NCBI GenBank assembly: GCA_017163975.1
Contig: JAFFSR010000395.1
Coordinates: 1,930,001-1,994,000, forward strand
Source of the DNA: Anastatus disparis
Lineage: Eukaryota > Arthropoda > Insecta > Hymenoptera > Eupelmidae
Direction: 5' to 3'
DNA length: 64,000 nt
Made by a program: the position numbers and the translations under genes
Shown here: piece by piece, positions 22,113 through 31,331 of the stretch
How the letters are laid out: the number at the start of each line of letters is the position of its first letter
Numbering within the stretch: the first letter of the stretch is position 1
The notes under the pieces: model-generated
Seen by the model: the letters and a program-made list of their open reading frames with translations, nothing else
Database searches by the model: none
Told to the model about the DNA's origin: nothing

Positions 22113-23929
22113 CATGTTTCATCACTGCAAAGCAGATATAGAAATTACACCAGCTAATATACCAATACTACAGAAAAATTATGGAACTGCTTATGTGTTC
22201 AAAGATACTTGGATTATTGTTAATTATATAAATCTTACAGCCCTTATACAATATAAAATAGACATGCAAAATCGATTAACAAAAATCAAAGAAGTATGTA
22301 ATAATGTTCACTGTACTGCAAAAGATTTCATAATGCATCAAGAAAAACGACTAAATGAACTATTCGCAAGATTATCTTTATTTTCACACTCAGAAGGCAA
22401 CAGAAAGAAGAGAGGATTATTCAACTTTGTACAAACAACGAGTAAATTTTTATTTGGTACCTTAAATTCTGATGATGCTGACTCTATAAATCAAGAGATA
22501 GACAAAATATACAAACATACAGAAGATTCGTTAATAGCAATTAAAAATCAAACATTGTTTATGAAAGAGACCTTCGATTCATTTACAAAGGAGTTCTATA
22601 TATTTAAAGGAAATGAAGATAAATTAATAAACTGAAGTCTTGGAATATCAGTAATGCTTAACAATTATCAAGGCAATCAAATTGTATTACTTAGTTTGCA
22701 AGAAATTGATGCATCGCTAGAAGAATATGAAGCTTATAATAACGGATTTATTCAATTATATAAATATAACAAGAAACGGAATATTATCACCTGCATTATT
22801 AAAACCTGAAATTCTAATAAATGGTCTACAAAGTTTATATAAAAAACAGCAATACGATGACATGTTAATAGCACCGACAATGAAAAATTATTTTTTAATA
22901 TTACAAGTTATGACATTCACATCCTACATTAAAACAGACGGACTCGTAATAGTTACTAAATATCCGATTATCCGCAATGACCCGTACAAAATCCTTAAGT
23001 TTGATCCTTTACCTATTGAAAGACGTTTTGAAAACACAGCAATATTAGATGTAACTAACCAATATGTATTAACAACGTATTACGATATATCAAAATATAC
23101 AACCTTATCGAGTATAAATGATTGTCATCAACTTGGCAATACAAAAATATGTAAACTACAAATTTTACCTAGGCTAATAGACTCATTATCCGCTTGTGAT
23201 AGAATATTATTAAATGACACAAGCAAATGTAAAGAACATTATTTCTCTTTAACTCATGATTTTGTAAAACGTATAGAAAATGATAAATTTTATATTGTAC
23301 CTATAAAAGAAAGTTTATTCAGCGTATTTTGTAAAAATTATAAGGAAGACATAACAATATCACAAGCTAGTATTGCAACGCTTGATGATAAATGTTTTAT
23401 ATCAAACACTGCGTATTATTTACATACGTCACATGACTCTACTACATATACAACCACACTCTTAAACTTAACACTTAGTAAACCATATGAAGACAACTTA
23501 AATACAACCCTTCCTTTATTGGCATTTTCGGAACATGACCTCGGTAGTCTAAGGAGTCATGCTTATAACCTAGAACAAATACAAGACGAAATTGAAAGAC
23601 TAACTTTACAAAGACGAAATCATTCTTTTATTTCAACTGCGATAGACTATCTTCATTATTCGGGATACGTAGCTCTCTCTATGATTGCTGCCTTTATCGG
23701 GTATAAGTTAAGCATACACAAAGTAATAATAATAATCAGTTCTTATCTTTGGGCAAGATTAAATAATTTTTGCTCTTGTCACACTAAACGACTCGAACCT
23801 ACATTAACTTACAACCATTGTGCCAACATTACCACCGCTGCAAATGTTTCCTCAATACAACCTTCAGTATCCTCTTCTTATACACCCAAAACTCACCTGA
23901 TTCCTCCATCATATGACAATTTACTATAA
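22072..23929 (+). pseudogene. Errantivirus-type envelope fusion protein, broken
   Basis: The chosen ATG at 22072 overlaps the integrase end and opens with a hydrophobic signal-like segment (MKAIMIILTVILIDM). A furin-type site RKKRGLF lies near 22405-22425, followed by a fusion-peptide-like hydrophobic stretch, as in baculovirus F and errantivirus Env. A TGA at 22633-22635 and a frameshift before 22727 break it. The 22727-23929 part has a LSPALLKPEIL block, conserved Cys residues and a C-terminal transmembrane segment (YVALSMIAAFIGYKL). Env would give the element infectivity; this copy cannot be full-length. Confidence 0.85.
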
Positions 23930-23961
23930 TTTTTCGGGACGAAATATTTTAAGAAAGGGCG

Positions 23962-24545
23962 TGTAAACAAAGACAAATATTCATAACACATTTATACTTA
24001 TATTCATCTTGCACATTTCACTCAAGGGTGATTAAACTCCGTACGCATCATATGTCAAGTCTTCTACCTTGAGACTGCGACAGCAAATAATAACGTTATA
24101 CATTAGCAGGAATGCGACGCACAAGAGGCGATCGAACTCTAAACTGCATCACATGCAAAATTCAATCAATCTTTTCCCCGAAATTATAAAAGTATCAATA
24201 ATATCATACATACAAAAGAATGCAACTGTCTTTTACCCATAGTATAAAAACCCAAGAGTCTTTAGCTCGCAAGCTTAATTTCATACTTACCGTCTAAGGC
24301 TACGCTTCGCCAAAAATTATTGTACTAAAGGTTAAGAAGGAGAACTAAAGATAAGTTCAATTCGACACATATATATATAAATAAATATTCTTTTATTCTT
24401 GGATCCAAAAGAACCAACGTCCTAAATTACAAAAATAGTTTATAATAATAATTAAAATTTTATAAAATTAATAAATCAAGTTTATTAAATAAAGTTTAAT
24501 AAATTAAACTTTACAAACTAATAAATACAGTTCTAACGGTTAACA
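23962..24545 (+). repeat. 3' LTR of the Gypsy provirus (584 bp)
   Basis: Preceded by AAGAAAGGGCG (23951-23961), a likely polypurine tract. Same ends as the 5' LTR but 25 bp shorter, mainly in the AT microsatellite and a neighbouring short segment. Confidence 0.93.
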
Positions 24546-25092
24546 CACGTTCTTTGACAGTTTGATTAAGACGTTCTACCACTGCCGCCTTCATGTCCGG
24601 ATTTCTTGCCGCTCCAAACTGTATGTCATATTTTTTAAGAGTATTTTGCAAACCTGAACTAGCAAATTCTTTACCTTTGTCAGTTTGTAAGTAAACAGGT
24701 GTACGACCATTTGCTCGCTTAAAAATCTTCTCGAATGCAGCTGATACAGTATGCGCTGTTTTATCCCGCAGTGGTTCTACCCATGCATACTTACTGAGCA
24801 CGTCAATGACTACTAGTAAGTACGAATAACCATCATTTTCTTTTTTTAGACTTGTTAGCTGACACAAATGTATATGCACGTCAGTAACGTTATAGTGTAA
24901 TCTAGAAAATTTTTTTCTTATAGGACGGTGAAGAGTATAAGCATCTTGATTATTCAACCACTGGTGTATTCGTTTCTGCTCTTTTTCTCTATTTTCCAAT
25001 GATTTACCCTTTATATTTACGCGTATCCAATTTCGTGCTCCTGTATAACCTGTTTCATGAGAAGGGTCGTAATACTGGTTTTCTAAGGACAT
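24546..25092 (-). pseudogene. Polinton integrase, N-terminal part (DDE catalytic core)
   Basis: A retroviral-type integrase that would insert the element. The frame begins MSLENQYYDPSHETGYTGAR and keeps AYTLHRPIRKKF, DGYSYLLVVIDVLSKYAWVE, the second catalytic Asp in LQTDKGKEF (residue 138) and the catalytic Glu in VVERLNQT (residue 173). The block that normally carries the first catalytic Asp (a W-Q-A-D-L type motif about 20 residues before DGYSYLL) is altered to HIHLCQLTSL with no Asp, so the copy is likely dead independently of the split. The gene is cut at 24546 by the Gypsy provirus and resumes at 13512. Confidence 0.88.
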
Positions 25093-25111
25093 TCTCTACT
25101 TCTCTCTCTCT

Positions 25112-25432
25112 TTAACGGTTCGCTTCCAGCCACTTTTTCTTTGCAGCATGTCTCGTTATGGGTGGTATAAATACCGGTGATAACATTTTTTGATTCGAAG
25201 TATTTAAAGGAGACGTCAGCCTATTAGAAATTTTTAAAATTCCCGTGTTTCCGATTAAATTATTAGGGGTTTCTGAACTTCCAATAAACTTTGCCAATTC
25301 AAATCTATCGATAGGCGCTTCGTTATCCTCCTCTATCTTTTTCTTTATCTTTTGCAAAACATCGTTAAGTAATTCTACTATGTTGGATCGTGGTATAAGT
25401 TTGCCATCTACGATAACGCTTTCATCGATCTC
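25112..25432 (-). CDS. Polinton accessory protein downstream of the ATPase
   Basis: The frame overlaps the end of the ATPase remnant and reads DESVIVDGKLIPRSNIVELL, then QKIKKKIEEDNEAPIDRF, ending KKKWLEANR. A VDG(K)xIPxSN motif protein follows the ATPase in many Polintons, with no known function. It ends 20 bp before the integrase ATG. The start lies in the overlap and cannot be fixed. Confidence 0.55.
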   Translation of the reverse strand, partial: EIDESVIVDGKLIPRSNIVELLNDVLQKIKKKIEEDNEAPIDRFELAKFIGSSETPNNLIGNTGILKISNRLTSPLNTSNQKMLSPVFIPPITRHAAKKKWLEANR

Positions 25433-25755
25433 TCGGATTTCTAAACAATACGATATAATTTGAATTCAACGATATATCACGTTGATTTGGCCCTCTATGG
25501 AAAATATTTTGCGTAATAAAAATAACACTGATATTTTTATGGTGACAATCTTTTGTGAATAAATCAAGTACTATATTCTTGCGGTAAACCTTCTCGAAAT
25601 TCGATGCGTTAGTTTCCACCTACTTTGAATTCGTTGCAGTATGCTTCTTGCCACTCAGCGTAATAAGAGAGAATACGATCTAAATTCACATCGCACATTT
25701 GTGACCATCTGGAGAGCTGGGCCCGGAAATTATACGCGTAAAGGGATGTTTCCAT
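25422..25755 (-). pseudogene. A32-like genome-packaging ATPase remnant
   Basis: The fragment reads METSLYAYNFRAQLSRWSQM at its upstream end, LDRILSYYAEWQEAY, then FREGLP in a shifted frame, then VLDLFTKDCHHKNISVIFIT and QNIFHRG...ISLNSNYIVLFRNPRDR. The latter blocks are the conserved C-terminal half of Polinton FtsK/HerA-type packaging ATPases. The Walker A segment is missing, and the Walker B segment before DLFTK appears deleted, so this cannot be an active ATPase. Confidence 0.8.
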
Positions 25756-25759
25756 CGTG

Positions 25760-26046
25760 TATCCATTTTGAATACCGAATAAAGAAGCTACAAGTATTAT
25801 ACTTTTTATGCTGAAAGCGCGCGTTATTTTTTTAAAATTGGGTGGTGATGGTAGTAGTGTCGAGGGAGGGGGGGTGGAGGCGGTGGTGGCGCGGGCACAC
25901 GTGATTTTATTAGCTTACTCTACACGTGTGCGGGAATAAGCTTATTTTCTGCGTCAATTAGCTAAATAAGAAAGTATAAGCTAATCACCGCGGGGGGTAT
26001 TAGCGTATTGTTAAGACCTATTAATGATTTTTTTTTTTTTTTAATA

Positions 26047-26096
<50 letters not shown>

Positions 26097-26737
26097 ATTC
26101 AATATTTTTATAATTTACATTGCTTATCTCTTATAACCAAAAGGAAGAGAAAGCGATAGGGAAACATATCGTCTTTTTTTCAAGACAACAATACAAGTTT
26201 TAAATTCTTCTCTTATTATGACTTCCTGGTAAGGTGTACGTCGTATAGATTTGAAATTTAATCGTATCTCGCTTTTATTCATCTCTTTCTCATTCCTTTC
26301 TTTATGCTTTCTCGCAAATACTTCGTCTATGAGCAATTTAATACTATCAAAATTTATTTTTTATGAATTTTTAAAATTTAATGTTATCCTCCTAACTTTG
26401 CAGCATTCATAATTATTTCCTATAGGTGTAACGGTACGGTAAGCGTCAAACTTTGGCGTAAAACTTTCAACACAGACATCACGGTATCTATATAAGCACC
26501 AGGACCGTAAGATCTTAATTTAACCGTCATATTACCCAATAAATTACCCAAGGCTGGATCGTATTCGTCTGAACTGTCCTTTTTTACAAAAATACACTAA
26601 TCGGTAAGAACTTCTTTGTCAGGACAGGTTAACAGTTTTAATAGAATTTCACGTGATCTTACGATTTTCGTTTGCTTTAAATTACTACGTTGTCTAAACT
26701 TTCTAATAATGACGATGACGATGACGATGACGATGAG

Positions 26738-26773
<36 letters not shown>

Positions 26774-27374
26774 CATGACGATGAGGATGACTATGACGAC
26801 GACGATGACGACGACGACGTTTGAAATGACGAGTACTATTACGAAAACAGATCTGGTAAGAAGAGTAAAATCGAAAAAACTGATAATACACAATGTCTAC
26901 TCACTTCCTGATCGGGTAACTACCGGAAATCCTTTTTTTTGGCTCTATACTTTTTCTACATACATAGTATATACATGTCGATAACTTTCTTTATCTTTTT
27001 TGCGCCATTAAAACCTATTCGAAAATTGATTTTTTTTTATATTTTTCCCTGACTTTTACTCGAAACTTACTTGAGCCATATGTTTTTTGTTCTCAAATTT
27101 TCTAATGTCCACATATTCTTTTAATTTTTATGACCATCTTACAAGACTCTGAGTAGACACCCCTGGAATTTTAAAAAAACTAAACAAAAAATATTTCTAC
27201 TACTGCCATTTTTCTTTGCAATGTTTTCTTCAAACATTTTCATTTTTATTTCGAGAACCGAGTTATACGCATCTCTGACTTTTCATTAATATTATTATTA
27301 TATCCCAATAAGTTAAAAAAAATTCAAGTTAAAAACAATTATTATAAATAAATTTTGAAGAACAATCTCTCGAT
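25760..27374. other. Polinton interior with microsatellites and gene scraps
   Basis: Contains G-rich sequence near 25855-25890, an (AT)n run at 26052-26092 and a GACGATGAC repeat at 26708-26815. Minus-strand scraps at 26124-26336 and around 26410-26540 (DEYDPALGNLLGNMTVK) may be remains of Polinton genes, but I cannot name them. Polymerase B motifs (for example a YCDTDS block) were looked for here and not found. Confidence 0.45.
26708..26815 (+). repeat. GATGAC microsatellite
   Basis: About 18 units of GATGAC/GATGAG/GACGAC. Open frames over it (His/Arg-rich or Met/Thr-rich) are repeat artefacts. Confidence 0.9.
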
Positions 27375-28220
27375 TTGGCGTGGTCGGATGAGATGGTTCA
27401 AGATGGAGTGCAACAATTGGAACTAGAAAAAATAGAAAACGACTTTAAAATAAGCGCAGAAGGATTCCTAGAGAAAAATAAAAATACAACTGTGATAGAT
27501 AATAAGAGTGAAAGTGGCAGTGATGAAAATAATAAAATTATAGAAAATAATAATGTGAGTGCAGATGTAGAAGTGGAGAAAATAAAAAACGACTCAAAAA
27601 TAAGTGCGAAAAAATTCCTGAAAAAAAATAAAAAAAATACGGGGTGGTTAAATAATGAGAGTGAAAGTATTATTGACAAAAAAATAAACCTACAGAAAAT
27701 AATGCGAGTAAGGATATACAAATTGTTGATGAAATACCCCAATCAACAGCTCAACGAAGATCCATATTAAAGAAACGAAAGCCAAAGGAGGTAAACATTT
27801 TTAAAAGGTCATAAAAAACGAAGAATAGCTCTCAAAGATGGGACATTCATTAAGTTTACAAACGAACAGGAAATGATGCTATCTTGACCGATGTATAATA
27901 TGCAAAAATTAGGCTCGATAGGAGTTAATATATCGCACTGCAAAAAAAAATTGGAACTAATGGCATCCAAAACAAATTTACAACAATCGTATCAAGATAA
28001 AATGCTTGTTTTTTACTGGGCACGCTTGTTATTAAGCATAAATACTGTTATTATGTACACCCCACTGTTCACCTTGACGTGTGAACAATATTTCAATAGT
28101 TTGATGCCTGTGCCTAGACCAACAAATTGCGATGATTACAACGATAACATTGGCCAGGGGGATATCTACTTAAAAATATTACAACTATCTAAGCTGAAAT
28201 CAAGGATAATAGGACAGTAA
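27375..28220 (+). pseudogene. Charged + strand ORFs inside the Polinton, frameshifted
   Basis: The first part (27375-27770) is highly charged and has an internal duplication (IENDFKISAEGFLEKNK and IKNDSKISAKKFLKKNK, about 53 residues apart). A different frame then continues with STAQRRSILKKRKPKEV. A third reads KGHKKRRIALKDGTFIKF, a TGA near 27886, and MYNMQKLGSIGVNISHC onward to TAA at 28218-28220. It looks like one broken gene of about 280 codons on the strand opposite to the capsid genes. I do not recognise it; possibly a Polinton accessory or captured gene. Confidence 0.4.
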
Positions 28221-28789
28221 ATGAAGATTTTTAATATAAATTTTTATATTTAAAAAAATTTTTTGATGATAAAATATTTTTTTTTCATAAAAAAAACCTT
28301 TAAATAAATTGTTTTAAACAGAAAACTTTTAATAATATTTTTTTTAACCCTTGTTTGACACATTGGGGTACAAACAATCCCACACCTTTTTCTCGTTATT
28401 TAAAAAGGTCTTTTCTCTATTTTTTCAGAATTTTTACAACACATTAACATTTTATATTCTGTTATAGAAGCTATACAGTATTTAAAAGTAAGTTTTGAAA
28501 AACTTGCAAAATAATTTTGATGTTAAAATATTAAAAGTTTTTATAATGATTATTATCTTTGGAGTAAAAACAACCCCGGTGTGTTAAACATGTCTTACCT
28601 GAAGAGTGTGTCAAATAAGGGTTAACTCATAATGTGTGAGTTTGCATATTTTTTTTAAAAAGTCAAATTTTAAATGAAGTTTTTTCTTCAAATATAATTT
28701 TTCATGATGTGAAAATCTATTCTAAATTCATTTAAATTATTCTATTTTTAAAAAAAAAATTTGCAAATTTCAATTTTGCAAATGCATAA
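28221..28789. other. AT-rich spacer with degenerate palindrome
   Basis: No gene. ACCCTTGTTTGACACATTGG...ACAAAC near 28348-28370 is mirrored by GTGTGTCAAATAAGGGTTAA near 28605-28625, so a small inverted-repeat element (about 28345-28626) may be inserted here. Confidence 0.4.
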
Positions 28790-28975
28790 CCATGCACTTC
28801 ACAATGGGATGGAGACCTCTTTGCTTATCTATACGGTGAAAAAGCTTTTCTTAATATAATACCAAAAGAAGATTATGCAAGTATAATCCCCAAAGAGGGA
28901 GTGAAGCATGAGCTGCTGGATAGGAAAAAGCCGTATCCACCAATAGCAACTCATGTATATGATAATATCCAATAA
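28790..28975 (+). pseudogene. 61-codon gene fragment next to the right TIR
   Basis: The open frame reads QWDGDLFAYLYGEKAFLNII and HELLDRKKPYPPIATHVYDN, ending in TAA at 28973-28975, 30 bp before the right TIR. Composition is clearly coding-like, with no ATG. It could be the C-terminus of the + strand gene at 27375-28220 after a deletion. I cannot name the family. Confidence 0.4.
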
Positions 28976-29131
28976 TTATTCAATATTTTTTATATTTACA
29001 TGTAGAAAAAAGATATGTTAAAAAATAAATAAATTACTTTAATGCTATGAATAACTTTATTTCTTACTATAAATACAACCACCCTTCCCAATCATCCTTC
29101 ATTTATTTTATAAACATTGCTCGAAACAGAC

Positions 29132-29308
29132 ATGGGACCATGCGCATGTAAGATTTCTTCATTACGTTCTACAGACAGCGGAATGAAGAAAGAACGATAC
29201 AAAGAGTATTATAAAAAAGAAACAGAAAAATTAGAACATATTCAAATAAATAGTAAAAAAGATAACACTAATGGAAATATCAGTTTAAATAATAACTTTT
29301 TACAATAA
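29132..29308 (+). CDS. TIR-encoded small protein B, right copy (58 aa)
   Basis: Starts MGPCACKISSLRSTDSGMKK and ends SLNNNFLQ. The MG-x-C-x-C start would suit N-myristoylation plus palmitoylation, although the left copy lacks the cysteines, so the motif may be a coincidence of this copy. It lies 53 bp upstream of protein A, in the same direction. Function unknown. Confidence 0.4.
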   Translation: MGPCACKISSLRSTDSGMKKERYKEYYKKETEKLEHIQINSKKDNTNGNISLNNNFLQ

Positions 29309-29361
29309 ATACTTTTCACGCATAGTCTCTTATCATATTTGTATAACACACACTCGACACC

Positions 29362-29523
29362 ATGGGTCAAAACAGCTCCAGCACCGACAAAACACCTTTA
29401 CTACAAGGTGATAAAAAGAAGAAGAAGGAAAATCAACCATCATATACCTGGAAACAATATTCTGCAAAAGTCCCAACCAATACCAACTCTATCCCCGAAA
29501 GAAAAGGATACAAAAAATTTTAA
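29362..29523 (+). CDS. TIR-encoded small protein A, right copy (53 aa)
   Basis: Intact 53-residue frame MGQNSSSTDKTPLLQGDKKK to GYKKF. The MGxxxS start fits the N-myristoylation consensus. It has exactly the same length as the left copy, with mostly conservative changes, although the capsid genes between them are riddled with stops. Its position in the TIR means the element carries two copies reading outward. Function unknown. Confidence 0.5.
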   Translation: MGQNSSSTDKTPLLQGDKKKKKENQPSYTWKQYSAKVPTNTNSIPERKGYKKF

Positions 29524-29957
29524 TTTAAAAATAATATATATTTACATACGGTCCTTTTCAAGACCAACAAAAGTCTCACACGTAGCAAATAACAATTGAT
29601 AAATGAATCTCTGACACCGATATTTTTTTTTATTATAAATTAAATTTTTCTTTTTTTTATATTAATACTTTCCATTAAAATGTTATACAACTTGTAAAAT
29701 TATATCATTTTTTTCATTTCGCGCTGTACCACCCTGTGTACGCTATAACACCCCTCAGGGAGGAGAGGACAAGAAATCATGAACGCTATAGCACCCCTCA
29801 GACAGCGCAGGGAGTAAGACGGGGAGAGGGGAAAAATTCTATATAGGTTACGCTATACCACCCCATGTACGCTATAACACCCCTTAGACACCTAGGAGAG
29901 TGAGACGGGGGAAGGGGAAAAATCGATATGTCTCGCTATACCTAGCTATTTACTACT

Positions 29958-30378
29958 AATCATTACTCTTGGTCTCATCTCACTTAAGGGAGTTCTATAC
30001 CGACATCGCGAGTCAAAATAAAGATAAAACTGCCCTTGACTCATGTAGTAGTAGATATGACAACCCTGTTTTCTCTTTAGGTACAAGACAGGGAGTAAGA
30101 GAGAGAAAGAGAGAGTAGACGGGAGACATAAATTTTTTATCGTAAATAGTCCATCGCGAACGCGTATATATCTTGCGTGCGATATGTTTGAGATGCAAAA
30201 GAAAGATTGTGAAAGAACAAAACGATTCTTTTGGAAAGGCAAAAGAGTGACAGAAAAAGTGTACAAAAAAAGATGTATAGACCAAAAGTTAGGCAAAAAT
30301 TTAAAAAATATTTACGGGACGAAAAATAGTGTTTCTAACCTCAAAAAAGAAATTCTATAAGATAATGACAATCATCGA
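29958..30378. other. Flank of the Polinton, no gene
   Basis: Starts with the AATCAT target duplication. Contains ACTTAAGGGAGTTCTATACC (29982-30001), repeated in reverse complement at 41835-41854. A minus-strand open frame (29946-30296) has no recognisable content. Confidence 0.5.
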
Positions 30379-30645
30379 ATGATTAGAGTGGAAGGACGCA
30401 GAATTATACATGTGAAAACTCTTGGAGAACAACTGATTTGCAACAGCTGCAAATCTATACTTTCCTTACTGGATATTGTAACAGAGAAAAGACCTGGTAT
30501 AGCATCGAATTCCTAATCAAGTGCCAAAAATGCCTACAATTTTGCATAGTTTCTACAGATAAGAAGCATAATGTTTCTGTAAATAAAAGCTGTGATTTTT
30601 CTAAGAGGAGTCAACGTTATGATACTAATACAAAGGCTGTTATTG

Positions 30646-30716
30646 GTTAGTAAATACTTTTATAAATTGCAAATATAACAAATTAATAGTTTTAAAAATA
30701 ATCTTTTTATCTGTAG
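30646..30716 (+). other. Intron 1 of the Mutator-like pseudogene
   Basis: GTTAGT...CTGTAG, 71 bp. Joining the exons keeps the KAVIG-TLNAGIG block in frame. Confidence 0.8.
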
Positions 30717-30924
30717 GTACATTGAATGCAGGCATAGGAAACTCACATTTTAATGAAATATTATCTTCGCTCAATATTCCACAGTTTAATTGGAAAACAT
30801 ATAAGTGTTATGAGAAGGAAGTACGAGAAGTAATAGAAAAAATGGCTCATGTAAGTTGTTTGCAAGCAGCTCAAGAAGAAAGAAATCAGACTATAGTAAA
30901 TCCAGAAGAAATACGTACTTTATT

Positions 30925-31331
30925 GTAAGCTTCGTTGTATATCAAACTGTTTGATTTTTCACTTTATTTTGAATTATTATTTTAATCATAATTTGAGAAT
31001 TGTACATTAATTAATTACCGGTATTATTTTATCAATTAAAAAAGTTATAAGCTTCTTAATTGTACATTTTAAGTTTTTGATTTTATACAATATTATTATT
31101 GATATTTTACATTCTTATTTTGAAATGTATAATGTAATTATAAAATAACTATTTGAATTGTATATTTTGATAAATGTAAAAGATTTTTGTAAGCTTTTAC
31201 ATATTTAATTGTATATTTTAATTAACTGCGTTTTTAATTTGTCATTTACGTTGATATTTTAAATTTATATTTTAAAACGTATATATTGTAAAAGATTATT
31301 AACTTTATTTTTCCCTTTCGTTTCTTTTCAG
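30925..31331 (+). other. Intron 2 of the Mutator-like pseudogene
   Basis: GTAAGC...TTTTCAG, 407 bp, AT-rich with a pyrimidine tract before the acceptor. It joins IRTLL to PIHLNN without a frame change. Confidence 0.8.

Larger units (their letters stand above)
13513..24545 (+). mobile_element. Env-bearing Gypsy (errantivirus-like) provirus inside the Polinton integrase
   Basis: Two LTRs (13513-14121 and 23962-24545) both start TGTAAACAAAGACAAA and end CTAACGGTTAACA. CACG flanks both sides (13509-13512 and 24546-24549), a 4-bp target duplication. Internal order is primer binding site, gag remnant, protease, reverse transcriptase, RNase H, integrase and env, all on the + strand. The coding regions carry several stops. 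A 3.2-kb repeat-filled insertion (17659-20841) separates RNase H from integrase. The provirus is antisense to the Polinton genes. Confidence 0.95.
8791..29957 (-). mobile_element. Polinton/Maverick with nested Gypsy provirus
   Basis: The element is bounded by long inverted repeats that begin AGTAGTA at 8791 and end TACTACT at 29957. AATCAT stands directly outside both ends (8785-8790 and 29958-29963). A 6-bp target duplication and 5'-AG termini are hallmarks of Polintons. Minus-strand genes: A32-like ATPase, integrase, penton-like, minor capsid and major capsid. No polymerase B or adenain-type protease was recognised, so the internal part has suffered deletions. Without the 11,033-bp Gypsy provirus the element is about 10.1 kb, short for an autonomous Polinton (15-20 kb). 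All capsid genes carry stops or frameshifts. Confidence 0.92.
29003..29957 (-). repeat. Right terminal inverted repeat of the Polinton
   Basis: Mirror of 8791-9740. It keeps the three CTATAACACCCCTC-type motifs near its outer end and two small ORFs on the + strand (29132-29308 and 29362-29523), both pointing outward to the terminus as in the left copy. Confidence 0.9.

Noticed and set aside
26597..26984. His/Arg-rich and Met/Thr-rich open frames
   Set aside because: They are translations of the GATGAC microsatellite on both strands; no independent coding signal.
26400..28800. Protein-primed polymerase B of the Polinton
   Set aside because: Looked for but no polymerase motifs were found in any frame, so not annotated.
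29946..30296. Minus-strand frame at the Polinton's right edge
   Set aside because: It crosses the element boundary and has no recognisable content.
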